64,000 nt of DNA from IMG/VR virus record IMGVR_UViG_3300044908_000045, positions 1-64,000 of that record. One strand, given 5' to 3'. The DNA comes from a virus. This document shows, piece after piece, positions 1 to 4,969 of this stretch (position 1 is its first letter; each line of letters begins with the position of its first letter). The notes beneath the pieces are model-generated. The model saw nothing but the letters and a program-made list of their open reading frames with translations. It made no database searches and was not told where the DNA came from. The position numbers were made by a program, and so were the translations under genes.

Positions 1-284
1 ATCGGTCGCCGCTCGTAGATTGAGGCAACGAGGGTGCCGAGGCTGTCGCGCGCCATCACGTCGAGGACTTTGTCCATCGACCCGGTGACATCGAGCGCGA
101 CGATCAGCGCCGTCGAGTTCGGATTGGACGCCGAGTCTCGCGATTCGCGCAATTTGATATCGGCAGGCGCGAGGTCGGGGGCCAAGCGGCTCGATTTGTA
201 GATGTGATCAACAGTCGGGTTTGTCGCTGAATATGACACTCGGGTGCTCGACCAGGCTTTCGGGTCCCACCTGCCATCGCCCAT
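1..284 (-). CDS. VWA-domain protein, N-terminal part (cut by window edge)
   Basis: Open frame from an ATG at 284 that runs off the left edge; 94 codons are visible. An AGAGGAG-type ribosome site lies 6-12 bases upstream. Residues 60-70 read as a hydrophobic strand ending in DVTGSM (D65-M70), the metal-ion-dependent adhesion site of von Willebrand factor A domains, so the fold call is good. The first 55 residues are polar and unassigned. It points away from the RNA island. The Ro60 homologue at 9413 also ends in a VWA domain, so the two could act together, but that is inference. The substrate is unknown. Confidence 0.75.
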   Translation of the reverse strand, partial: MGDGRWDPKAWSSTRVSYSATNPTVDHIYKSSRLAPDLAPADIKLRESRDSASNPNSTALIVALDVTGSMDKVLDVMARDSLGTLVASIYERRP

Positions 285-545
285 GATTTTCTCCTCTGAT
301 TAAGTGAACGCCTTGAGAATAGGGTCTCTGTTGGAAAAATCAACGGGGTCGATAAAAAGGGATTGACAGACCCTGTTGGGGTCGCCATCATCTCCATCGT
401 CATGCAGCGAATTGCCCGCACACAAGCCATAGAACGATCGGATCATCTCCGTTGGTTCGGCATGTGTGCGTACCCATCCTTGGGGAATCCGCAAGCATGA
501 GGTAGGGGTTGTTCGGCAGTTGCCGATAGGATCGCGAGATCATCA
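285..545. other. intergenic stretch between divergent units
   Basis: No convincing gene. A TTG-initiated 64-codon frame on the minus strand (494 to 300) ends 16 bases before the VWA gene and could be a leader gene, but it has no clear ribosome site or recognisable motif. Any divergent promoters for the leftward VWA gene and the rightward RNA island should lie here; I could not pick a clean -35/-10 pair. Confidence 0.4.
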
Positions 546-577
546 GCCCCCGCCAGTTCCCCCTGAGCGGGGGTTTT
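546..577 (+). terminator. hairpin followed by T-run at the head of the RNA island
   Basis: CCCCCGC and GCGGGGG pair over seven G/C pairs around a 13-base loop and are followed by TTTTG. It has the shape of an intrinsic terminator reading rightward. With no + strand gene to its left, it could instead be the 5' capping hairpin of the SSU-like RNA that follows. Confidence 0.5.
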
Positions 578-802
578 GTTCGAAGGTGAACGGCCAGCCT
601 TGATAGCAGTGGCCGTCGGGGAGACCGGTAAACTTCGTCGAAGGACGACAGCCCGTGACCTTCGTGGGGGCTGGGAATGGCCGGCTGAACCCACGCAGCG
701 ATCTACGGTGTATTTTGTTCCTTTTTCGCCTAACGTCGGCCCCGTGAAGGTTTCTAGGGCTGGAGGGCAGCGCAAGCGACGTTAGGCGAAAGCGGAATAC
801 CT
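578..802 (+). ncRNA. SSU rRNA-like RNA, 5' piece (helix 18 / 530-region words)
   Basis: Non-coding and highly structured. From 727 the order of short words follows bacterial 16S rRNA around the 530 loop as I remember it: CGCCTAACG, then CCCGTG (741-746), GGAGGG (762-767), GCAAGCG (772-778), CGGAAT, and CTGGGGGCG (from 801). Arms 724-738 and 777-791 form a perfect 15-bp stem enclosing the 530-like segment. Upstream, GTGGGG and GCAGCGATC around 680-710 weakly recall the 16S 360-400 region. Boundaries are approximate. It is far shorter than 16S, so it cannot be a functional small subunit; a reduced mimic or a decayed copy is the inference. Confidence 0.45.
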
Positions 803-876
803 GGGGGCGTCGTTCAACGCGAGGATCTCTGGCCTGCAACCAGAAGATGAGAGTTGGACTCTCTCCGCCTCCACCA
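803..876 (+). tRNA. tRNA-Ala(TGC)
   Basis: Canonical arm lengths. Acceptor GGGGGCG/CGCCTCC has a G3-U70 wobble, the hallmark of tRNA-Ala, plus A73 and encoded CCA. Anticodon loop CCTGCAA gives TGC but has C33 instead of U33. T-loop TTGGACT has G56 instead of C56. It sits between the two SSU-like pieces. Confidence 0.75.
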
Positions 877-1030
877 ATACGGGACCACTGGTTTAATTCG
901 CGCCGTTAAGAGCGTGACCCGTAACGCTGTTAGCGACAAGACGGTGAGTGTCGCGGGTTCCATTCCCGAACAACCCCGTCAGCCGACGGATGGTCGTGGA
1001 AACCTGTGGAGCACCATCGTGGTCGGCACC
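877..1030 (+). ncRNA. SSU rRNA-like RNA, 3' piece (helix 31, 1350 region, helix 44, helix 45 words)
   Basis: No ribosome site and no plausible frame. TGGTTTAATTCG at 889-900 is identical to the near-universal 16S word at 956-967. Then, in 16S order: GTTAAG (905), ACGGTGA (941-947), GGTTCC..TCCCG (956-968), CCCCGTCA (974-981) and GTCGT (993-997) as the two strands of a shortened helix 44, and GGAAACCTGTGG..AGCACC as a helix-45-like end. The anti-Shine-Dalgarno CCTCC is absent. Collinearity of several unlinked conserved words argues against chance; the alignment is to remembered E. coli 16S, not a computed one. Confidence 0.55.
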
Positions 1031-1031
1031 C

Positions 1032-1113
1032 TCTGCGCGGGATTGACCGGCGTAGCCCCCTTAGCGAGTATGGGCCTCGCTAAGGTCGTCCCGGCCGGTC
1101 AATCCCGCGCAGA
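1032..1113 (+). ncRNA. 20-bp perfect inverted repeat with inner 10-bp hairpin
   Basis: Arms 1032-1051 and 1094-1113 are perfectly complementary over 20 bases. Inside them 1059-1068 and 1076-1085 form a second perfect 10-bp stem with a 7-base loop, separated by a symmetrical 7-base internal loop. It follows the SSU-like RNA and precedes a ribosome site. It may be a processing stem, a regulatory hairpin or a DNA-level element; nothing in it decides between these. Confidence 0.75.
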
Positions 1114-1134
1114 ACCCGTAACCCGGAGGATGAG

Positions 1135-1341
1135 ATGGCATCTGACGCCAAATCCGGTGATAAATGCCAAACCTGTGGTGGTTCTGGATGGAACCCCGCG
1201 ATTCGGGAGAAGCCGACTCACATAGAGGCATTAATCGACGGCGACCGCCGCGCCCTCGAAACTCTGCACGATTATCTGAAGCGGCGGTTGTGCTGCCCCG
1301 ATTGCGGCGGCAAAGGAGTCAGAGATGGCAGAACCTGTTGA
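1135..1341 (+). CDS. small DnaJ-type zinc-finger protein
   Basis: 68 aa, ATG preceded by CCGGAGG. Two CxxCxGxG repeats, CQTCGGSG near residue 11 and CPDCGGKG near residue 54, match the cysteine-rich zinc repeats of DnaJ; the J domain is absent. Such mini zinc fingers are common in phages and may bind RNA or protein, but no function is established. Its 3' end overlaps the start of the next gene by 17 bases. A similar mini zinc finger lies on the minus strand at 61843-62037. Confidence 0.8.
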   Translation: MASDAKSGDKCQTCGGSGWNPAIREKPTHIEALIDGDRRALETLHDYLKRRLCCPDCGGKGVRDGRTC

Positions 1342-1549
1342 GGTCAAGTGGACCGTCCTCATGACCCTGAGTATCTCGACCAGCGAAGGTGGGTTAATAG
1401 CAGTTACGGCTGACGAACCGAAAGGATTGCTTGTAACGGGGCATTCGCTCGCCGAAGTCTTGGAGCGGGTTCCTGGGGCGATTTATGAGTTGATGTCGGC
1501 GGGAGCCAAAGCACCAAGGCTTGAGCGTTTCACGCCAGCGGGCGTATAG
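1325..1549 (+). CDS. small DUF1902-like protein
   Basis: 74 aa. AAAGGAG lies 6 bases before the ATG. The pattern of a beta hairpin, then SLAEVLERVPGAIYELM, resembles DUF1902/HicB-like small domains that occur alone in phages. The stop codon TAG (1547-1549) is nucleotides 8-10 of the following tRNA-Ile, so the tRNA supplies the end of the gene. No enzyme motif is visible. HicB-like antitoxin is an alternative, but no HicA partner is nearby. Confidence 0.65.
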   Translation: MAEPVEVKWTVLMTLSISTSEGGLIAVTADEPKGLLVTGHSLAEVLERVPGAIYELMSAGAKAPRLERFTPAGV

Positions 1550-1615
1550 CTCAACGGCCAAGAGCAGGCGCTTTATAAGCGTCAGACTTCGGTTCGACCC
1601 CGAATACGCCTACCA
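1540..1615 (+). tRNA. tRNA-Ile(TAT)
   Basis: Acceptor GGGCGTA/TACGCCT, D-arm GCTC/GAGC, anticodon loop TTTATAA, T-loop TTCGACC, A73 and encoded CCA. Reads ATA, a rare codon in G+C-rich hosts. Its TAG at nucleotides 8-10 is the stop codon of the upstream gene. Confidence 0.88.
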
Positions 1616-1626
1616 AGAAATACTGA

Positions 1627-1702
1627 AGCGGGAGGCAAGGGCCAGTGCCCTGGTCCGGCTCATAACCGGACAACCCGGAGGCAGCATCCGGTCCCGCCAC
1701 CA
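1627..1702 (+). tRNA. atypical tRNA-Met(CAT)
   Basis: Anticodon loop CTCATAA sits on a six-pair stem GTCCGG/CCGGAC. Acceptor AGCGGGA/TCCCGCC has an A1-C72 mismatch, reminiscent of the unpaired 1-72 position of initiator tRNAs, then ACCA. The D-arm is only GGGC-CAGT-GCCC and the T-arm CCGGA/TCCGG carries the non-canonical loop GGCAGCA. It is the only CAT anticodon seen in the window. Confidence 0.55.
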
Positions 1703-1838
1703 ACCCACTGGGATCGCCGACCCCCAACGGCGAGGCTTTCGTGACGCGCCGGGGCAACGTCCACCTGTCCTCCCCCTGCCACCCCGGTTCCCAGTGGCCC
1801 TACCCACGTTGGCGTCAATCTTGTCGTCAACGTTTCCT
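1703..1838 (+). other. structured non-coding stretch between tRNAs
   Basis: Arms 1705-1713 and 1789-1797 (CCACTGGGA/TCCCAGTGG) pair perfectly and enclose further hairpins such as CGCCG/CGGCG. It lacks a T-loop and anticodon arm, so it is not a tRNA. No coding frame has a ribosome site. Function unknown. Confidence 0.4.
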
Positions 1839-1911
1839 GCCGAGTTGGTGTAGTCGGTCTGCACGTCTGCCTGAAGAGCAGAAGGTTCTCGTTCGATGCG
1901 GGGACTCGGCA
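1839..1911 (+). tRNA. tRNA-Phe(GAA)
   Basis: Acceptor GCCGAGT/ACTCGGC, anticodon stem TCTGC/GCAGA with loop CTGAAGA, T-arm TCTCG/CGGGG with TTCGATG, discriminator A. The 3' bases are ACCG, so CCA must be completed after transcription. Confidence 0.88.
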
Positions 1912-1913
1912 CC

Positions 1914-1988
1914 GCGGCGTTCGTAATCTGGGGATTGCCCTGCCCTTCCAAGGCAGAGAGAGGGATTCGATTTCCCTACGCCGCTCCA
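1914..1988 (+). tRNA. tRNA-Gly(TCC)
   Basis: Acceptor GCGGCGT/ACGCCGC, anticodon loop CTTCCAA on CTGCC/GGCAG, T-arm AGGGA/TCCCT with TTCGATT, T73 and encoded CCA. Starts three bases after tRNA-Phe. Confidence 0.9.
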
Positions 1989-1995
1989 GTTTTGT

Positions 1996-2083
1996 GCGGG
2001 TCCCCAAGGGGATAGCGAGCCCGAGAGTCGATCGCTCCCTCGGTAGTAGCGAATGCGCCGATCCCTCGGCTCAGCCCGCTCCA
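1996..2083 (+). ncRNA. degenerate tRNA-like element of class II length
   Basis: 88 bases with an imperfect acceptor GCGGGTC/AGCCCGC and terminal TCCA, but no standard T-loop, a four-base D-loop (CCC-CAAG-GGG) and a 13-base loop where the anticodon should be (AGCGA/TCGCT). I cannot assign an anticodon. It may be a decayed Ser/Leu-type tRNA or another structured RNA. Confidence 0.35.
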
Positions 2084-2088
2084 GACAT

Positions 2089-2166
2089 TGGCAGGTAGCA
2101 CTCAGGGTGAGCGCGCTCGGCTGTTAACCGAGAACGAGGCCGGTTCGATCCCGGCCCTGCCAGCCA
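2089..2166 (+). tRNA. tRNA-Asn(GTT)
   Basis: Acceptor TGGCAGG/CCTGCCA, anticodon loop CTGTTAA on CTCGG/CCGAG, T-arm GCCGG/CCGGC with TTCGATC, G73 as usual for Asn, encoded CCA. Confidence 0.9.
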
Positions 2167-2237
2167 GTCTTCGTGCGCACGGAGCCGGAACGCCACGGGG
2201 TCGGCGTGACAGCCAGGAGAGCACTGGCAACTGAATT
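2167..2237 (+). other. short structured spacer
   Basis: GCCAGT (2163-2168) pairs with ACTGGC just before tRNA-Trp, and ACGCC/GGCGT forms an inner hairpin. No T-loop or clear anticodon, so I do not call a tRNA. No gene. Confidence 0.3.
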
Positions 2238-2311
2238 GCGGGCGAAGTGTTGCGGCAGCACGACCGGCTCCAACCCGGCAAGATGGGGTTCAATTCCTCA
2301 CGCCCGTGCCA
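2238..2311 (+). tRNA. tRNA-Trp(CCA)
   Basis: Acceptor GCGGGCG/CGCCCGT, D-arm GTGT/GCAC, anticodon loop CTCCAAC, T-arm TGGGG/CCTCA with TTCAATT, G73 as expected for Trp, encoded CCA. Confidence 0.87.
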
Positions 2312-2690
2312 GAATAGGGTGGGAATGTTGGCTTAGGAGCAGCCATCATCTAAGGAGTGTCGAGTGGAGGAGAGTAGGCTCCTAGGGCTGAAATCAAGTG
2401 GTCCCAGGCTACGATCGGGTCACCTGGGCGTATATCCACAGGGATCGGCAAGGCGCAACGGCGCTATTGGCATTGGAAGCCTTCCTAAGTTCGGCGACGG
2501 ACAAGGTTCCTCTTCCACGCGAAGGCGTTCGAATCAGAGCCGATGCTGAAGATGCAGTTTTGCCCGCACAGTACGAGAGGAACAGCGGGTCTGATCGGAA
2601 ACGGACGAGACCGACAGGGCTTAGTACCGAGATGACTGCATCGGCCCTCAGAGACTTTGGCGTGGCAGCACACCCCCCTATACCTTAAAG
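2312..2690 (+). ncRNA. LSU rRNA-like RNA (L11/GTPase-centre hairpin, domain IV words, helix 73, sarcin-ricin loop)
   Basis: About 380 bases with no credible gene. 2325-2356 matches E. coli 23S helix 43 (the L11/EF-G site) at 29 of 32 positions as I recall that sequence. Further 23S words follow in 23S order: GCTGAAATCA (2387-2396), GCGTATA (2428-2434), GATCGGCAAGGCGCAACGGCG-like helix 68/69 flank (2443-2463), CCTAAG (2484-2489), GTTCC..CACG.GAA.GGCGT (2506-2529) and TGAAGATGCAG (2547-2557). AGTACGAGAGGA (2570-2581), the universal sarcin-ricin loop, sits on a perfect CCCGC/GCGGG stem. CCGAGATGA (2627-2635) recalls domain VI. Peptidyl-transferase A- and P-loop words are missing, so it cannot catalyse peptide-bond formation. 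A mimic of the translation-factor/interface side of the 50S subunit is the best reading. Confidence 0.72.
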
Positions 2691-2701
2691 AGGAAACCGC
2701 G

Positions 2702-2980
2702 ATGGCTAAGAAATCGTTCGGCGACGATCCGCTGATCTACAGCGAGACCGCGAAACGGCAAATCGCAGAAGACCCGGAGTTGGCGGACGCGATGAAGGAT
2801 GTCGCGGCGAAGATGCGGCAGGCGCTCCACGCATGGCAAAGCGGTCAGTACCCAAACTTCGAGGCCGCGATGGCGGCGCTCGGTTGCGATATTGCGGAGG
2901 TTTCCCCTGGGGACGAGGATTATGAGGCAGTCTTCGACGGGATTGCGATCGAAAATATCCGCAAGGGGAACGCGAAATAA
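2702..2980 (+). CDS. small acidic phage protein, function unknown
   Basis: 92 aa. The ATG at 2702 has AAAGAGGAA 8 bases upstream; an upstream in-frame GTG would extend into the LSU-like RNA and is rejected. Mostly helical and acidic with no cysteines; the stretch around residues 30-60 (MKDVAAKMRQALHAW) looks like an amphipathic helix. It ends 8 bases before tRNA-Cys. No family recognised. Confidence 0.8.
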   Translation: MAKKSFGDDPLIYSETAKRQIAEDPELADAMKDVAAKMRQALHAWQSGQYPNFEAAMAALGCDIAEVSPGDEDYEAVFDGIAIENIRKGNAK

Positions 2981-2988
2981 TTTCAATC

Positions 2989-3064
2989 GTGCCGCGAGCC
3001 AGCTAGGGAAGGCGTCGAGTTGCAACCTCGATTCAGCAGGGTGCGATCCCCTGGCGGCACTCCA
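2989..3064 (+). tRNA. tRNA-Cys(GCA)
   Basis: Acceptor GTGCCGC/GCGGCAC, anticodon loop TTGCAAC on TCGAG/CTCGA, T73 (usual is U73 for Cys) and encoded CCA. T-loop TGCGATC has G55 in place of U55. Confidence 0.87.
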
Positions 3065-3065
3065 G

Positions 3066-3177
3066 TTTCGTGCGGGTTATCGGGTGGGCGGGTCGGTTTG
3101 GATTTGTGTTGCTCCTGGCCGGGAAGCAGCGCAGACGCCGATCTCTGGGAAGTTGAACCGTTCCCAGACGCACGAAA
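3066..3177 (+). ncRNA. orphan structured RNA with 9-bp closing stem
   Basis: TTTCGTGCG (3066-3074) pairs perfectly with CGCACGAAA (3169-3177). Directly inside the 3' arm TCTGGGAA/TTCCCAGA (3144-3151/3161-3168) forms an 8-bp hairpin with a 9-base loop. No tRNA arms and no start codon with a ribosome site. Its 5' flank repeats the 5' flank of the degenerate element at 1996. Function unknown. Confidence 0.45.
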
Positions 3178-3187
3178 ACATCTTGAT

Positions 3188-3263
3188 GGCGAGGTTAGTG
3201 AACCAGTGGAAACGCCGCCCTGTGGAGGCGGAGCAGCGGGGCCAGAACCCGCACCTCGCCCCA
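3188..3263 (+). tRNA. tRNA-His(GTG)
   Basis: Acceptor GCGAGGT/ACCTCGC with a G at -1 (3188) facing C73, the identity pair of tRNA-His, followed by CCA. Anticodon loop CTGTGGA on CCGCC/GGCGG. T-stem GCGGG/CCCGC carries the unusual loop GCCAGAA and the D-arm is weak. Confidence 0.82.
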
Positions 3264-3268
3264 TCTAG

Positions 3269-3344
3269 GCTGGATTGGCCGAGAGAATAGGCACTCGCCC
3301 TGTAAGCGATGACGACGTAGGTTAAAGTCCTACATCCAGCACCA
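3269..3344 (+). tRNA. tRNA-Thr(TGT)
   Basis: Acceptor GCTGGAT/ATCCAGC with A73 and CCA, D-arm GCC/GGC, T-stem GTAGG/CCTAC with loop TTAAAGT. Anticodon loop CCTGTAA reads TGT with C33. Confidence 0.78.
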
Positions 3345-3363
3345 ATTTCAGGAGAGGCAAGAG

Positions 3364-3798
3364 ATGCGCACTGTAATATTCGACATTGACGGGACTCTCG
3401 CTAATGGCACACACCGTCAGCATCATTTGGCCGCCCTGAAAAAGGACTGGGATGCCTTCTACGCCGCGATGGGCGAGGACACGGCTATCCAGCCGATCAT
3501 CGACTTGGCCAATCAACTCGCTTGCGACTACCACATTGTCCTCTGCACTGGGCGTCCCTCCAATTATCGCGAGGTGACCGAGCGCTGGCTCTACGACCAC
3601 GATGTCCCGCGCTCGGCTCTCTACATGCGTGCTGAGGGCGACTTTCGCGACGACGCCATTGTGAAACGCGAGATGCTAGCGCAGATGCGGGCGGCTGGAT
3701 TTGAGCCGTGTCTGGTCGTTGACGATCGTACAAAAGTGGTTCGGATGTGGCGTGAGGAAGGATTGGTCTGTCTGCAATGTGCCGAGGGTGATTTCTGA
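3364..3798 (+). CDS. polynucleotide 3'-phosphatase, T4 PNK C-terminal (HAD) type
   Basis: 144 aa, ATG with GGAGAGG upstream. The start FDIDGTLA (D7 and D9) is HAD motif I. The middle (LCTGR, then TERWL) and the end (DDRTKVVRMWREEG, then GDF) match the HAD phosphatase half of T4 polynucleotide kinase in order and spacing. The P-loop kinase half is absent. The domain removes 3' or 2',3'-cyclic phosphates from cleaved RNA ends, a step in tRNA repair, which fits its position among tRNAs and near Ro60. No RNA ligase is seen in the window. It overlaps the next gene by one base (TGATG). Confidence 0.85.
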   Translation: MRTVIFDIDGTLANGTHRQHHLAALKKDWDAFYAAMGEDTAIQPIIDLANQLACDYHIVLCTGRPSNYREVTERWLYDHDVPRSALYMRAEGDFRDDAIVKREMLAQMRAAGFEPCLVVDDRTKVVRMWREEGLVCLQCAEGDF

Positions 3799-3998
3799 TG
3801 GAAACTTGCGCGTGTCGCATTGATTGGGTTTGCTGTTTTCGGCAAGATTGCCCGCGAGCGGCATACATTCGGCGGTTGCAGGAAGCGGCTTACGAGCAAG
3901 CGCGCGAGCTTTTAGGTGATCCGCGCGAGCGCGTTTCGGTGGGACAAGAAGCGGATTGTTATGGCGGATCGTTCAATGGCGAGGATCATGCGCTCTGA
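3798..3998 (+). CDS. small cysteine-rich protein ending inside tRNA-Gln
   Basis: 66 aa, start overlapping the previous stop as TGATG, so translational coupling is likely. Five cysteines lie in the first 20 residues (CAC, then WVCCFRQDC), which could bind metal. The last dozen codons lie in the 5' half of the tRNA-Gln gene and the TGA stop falls in its anticodon loop, so the tRNA probably replaced the native end. No family recognised. Confidence 0.5.
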   Translation: METCACRIDWVCCFRQDCPRAAYIRRLQEAAYEQARELLGDPRERVSVGQEADCYGGSFNGEDHAL

Positions 3999-4036
3999 CC
4001 GCATAGATTTGGGTTCGAATCCCAATCCGCCTGCCA
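3962..4036 (+). tRNA. tRNA-Gln(CTG)
   Basis: Acceptor TGGCGGA/TCCGCCT with a U1-U72 mismatch (weak 1-72 pairs are typical of Gln), anticodon loop CTCTGAC on ATGCG/CGCAT, T-arm TTGGG/CCCAA with TTCGAAT, G73, encoded CCA. Confidence 0.86.
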
Positions 4037-4122
4037 ATCGCGGGTCAGAGCTTTGGGCCGTCGGTGACGGACGGCCGTGGCCTTTTCACTTAGCTCTGGA
4101 TCGAGCCCACCCTCCCCGCGAT
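4037..4122 (+). ncRNA. nested-hairpin RNA upstream of a small gene
   Basis: ATCGCGGG (4037-4044) pairs with CCCGCGAT (4115-4122). Inside, AGAGCT (4047-4052) pairs with AGCTCT (4092-4097), and within that GGCCGT/ACGGCC forms the apex. Three nested stems 22 bases before the ATG at 4145 could be a leader structure or an independent RNA. Confidence 0.45.
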
Positions 4123-4144
4123 ACCCAACAGAAAGGGACGTAAC

Positions 4145-4501
4145 ATGGCTGAGAACGAATACTTGACAGGCACAGGTCAGTGGCTCACCGGGGTCCATCC
4201 GCGCGCGAGCTGCGTTAGTGAGCATTGTGTGATCCACAACCCATCCGACCATTGCATGCGGCAATTCCCGACCCACTGGCGTGCTGACCGCAAGTTGATG
4301 GAGCGCATCTGTCCGCACGGCATCGGTCATCCCGACCCCGACGACATCGCGTTCAAGCGCGCCGCCCGTGGCGACAAGTTTGCCGATACCGAGGAGGTTC
4401 ACGGTTGCGACGGTTGCTGTTCCGAGAGTCCGGCACAGGCGTCCATCAGACATACACGCGAGCGGTTCGGTGGTGCTCTGGCTGGTCTTGCCAAGAAGTG
4501 A
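4145..4501 (+). CDS. Cys/His-rich phage protein, unknown
   Basis: 118 aa with AAGGGA upstream of the ATG. Cysteines and histidines occur in two groups, residues about 23-40 (CVSEHCVIHNPSDHC) and 87-94 (HGCDGCCSE), suggesting one or two metal sites. The early segment resembles small phage proteins that open with a CxxxxCxxH pattern, but I cannot name a family. Located between a structured RNA and a DUF4326 gene. Confidence 0.75.
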   Translation: MAENEYLTGTGQWLTGVHPRASCVSEHCVIHNPSDHCMRQFPTHWRADRKLMERICPHGIGHPDPDDIAFKRAARGDKFADTEEVHGCDGCCSESPAQASIRHTRERFGGALAGLAKK

Positions 4502-4588
4502 GGCCGGTACACCAGGCGGTGCGGGTGCCCTTTGAAGGCATCTATGACGTTTCGATTACGTCGCCGGCTGCCAACGATAGGAGTCAAT

Positions 4589-4969
4589 ATGAGGGTCCTC
4601 AATGCCAGACAGGTAGGATGTAAATCTACGAAAACCGCGACTTATGTCGGGCGACCTTCGAAGTGGGGCAATCCCTTTCTCATTGGGCGGGATGGGCCTC
4701 GTGACGAAGTCATCGAACGCTATAGGCTCTACCTGAGTCAGAACGATGATCTGATGGCGCAGATCGTCGAGTTAAGGGGTCGGGACCTTGTCTGTTGGTG
4801 TGCGCCACACCGGTGCCACGCAGATATCCTGCTTGAATTAGCCAACGCCCCTTCTTCCAATGGCTCAAGGAAACCGGCCTCTCAAGTCGGGAATGCTCGG
4901 TTCGATTCCGGCAGGGGCGACCAACACCCCGCGCCTCGGGGGTTTCTCAGGGGCCGAGAAAGACGATGA
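4589..4969 (+). CDS. DUF4326 family protein with tRNA-derived tail
   Basis: 126 aa from the ATG at 4589, which has GATAGGAG upstream; an earlier in-frame ATG at 4532 lacks one. YVGRPSKWGNPF near residue 18 and DLVCWCAPHRCHADILLELAN near residues 66-86 are the signature of DUF4326, a small domain frequent in phages. Family members usually stop just after LLELAN. Here translation continues through the whole tRNA-Glu gene for about 40 more codons, so the native 3' end was lost on tRNA insertion. Confidence 0.8.
   Translation: MRVLNARQVGCKSTKTATYVGRPSKWGNPFLIGRDGPRDEVIERYRLYLSQNDDLMAQIVELRGRDLVCWCAPHRCHADILLELANAPSSNGSRKPASQVGNARFDSGRGDQHPAPRGFLRGRERR
4846..4923 (+). tRNA. tRNA-Glu(CTC)
   Basis: Acceptor CGCCCCT/AGGGGCG, D-stem TTCC/GGAA, anticodon loop CTCTCAA on CCGGC/GTCGG, T-loop TTCGATT, A73, CCA. 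Lies wholly inside the DUF4326 reading frame. Confidence 0.8.
4927..4946 (+). terminator. weak G/C hairpin after tRNA-Glu
   Basis: CCCCG and CGGGG pair around a five-base loop and are followed by GTTTCTC. Short stem and poor T-run; perhaps only a tRNA trailer structure. Confidence 0.3.

Noticed and set aside
300-494. 64-codon minus-strand gene
   Set aside because: TTG start, no ribosome site and no motif; kept only as a remark.
803-876. tmRNA end
   Set aside because: G3-U70 and CCACCA fit tmRNA, but a full anticodon arm and D-arm with standard spacing make it a tRNA-Ala.
878-975. Class II tRNA with long variable arm
   Set aside because: GCGACA/TGTCGC looks like a variable arm, but there is no matching acceptor and the sequence aligns better with 16S words.
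1032-1113. Protelomerase (linear telomere) site
   Set aside because: The repeat is interrupted by internal loops and no protelomerase-like gene is visible.
2364-2688. Open frames inside the LSU-like block
   Set aside because: They lack ribosome sites and recognisable domains, and the bases match conserved rRNA words at the nucleotide level, so the block is read as RNA.
2312-2690. Host 23S rRNA contamination or assembly error
   Set aside because: Conserved segments are joined with most of domains II, III and V missing and with phage tRNA-Trp abutting, which a misassembled host operon would not produce.
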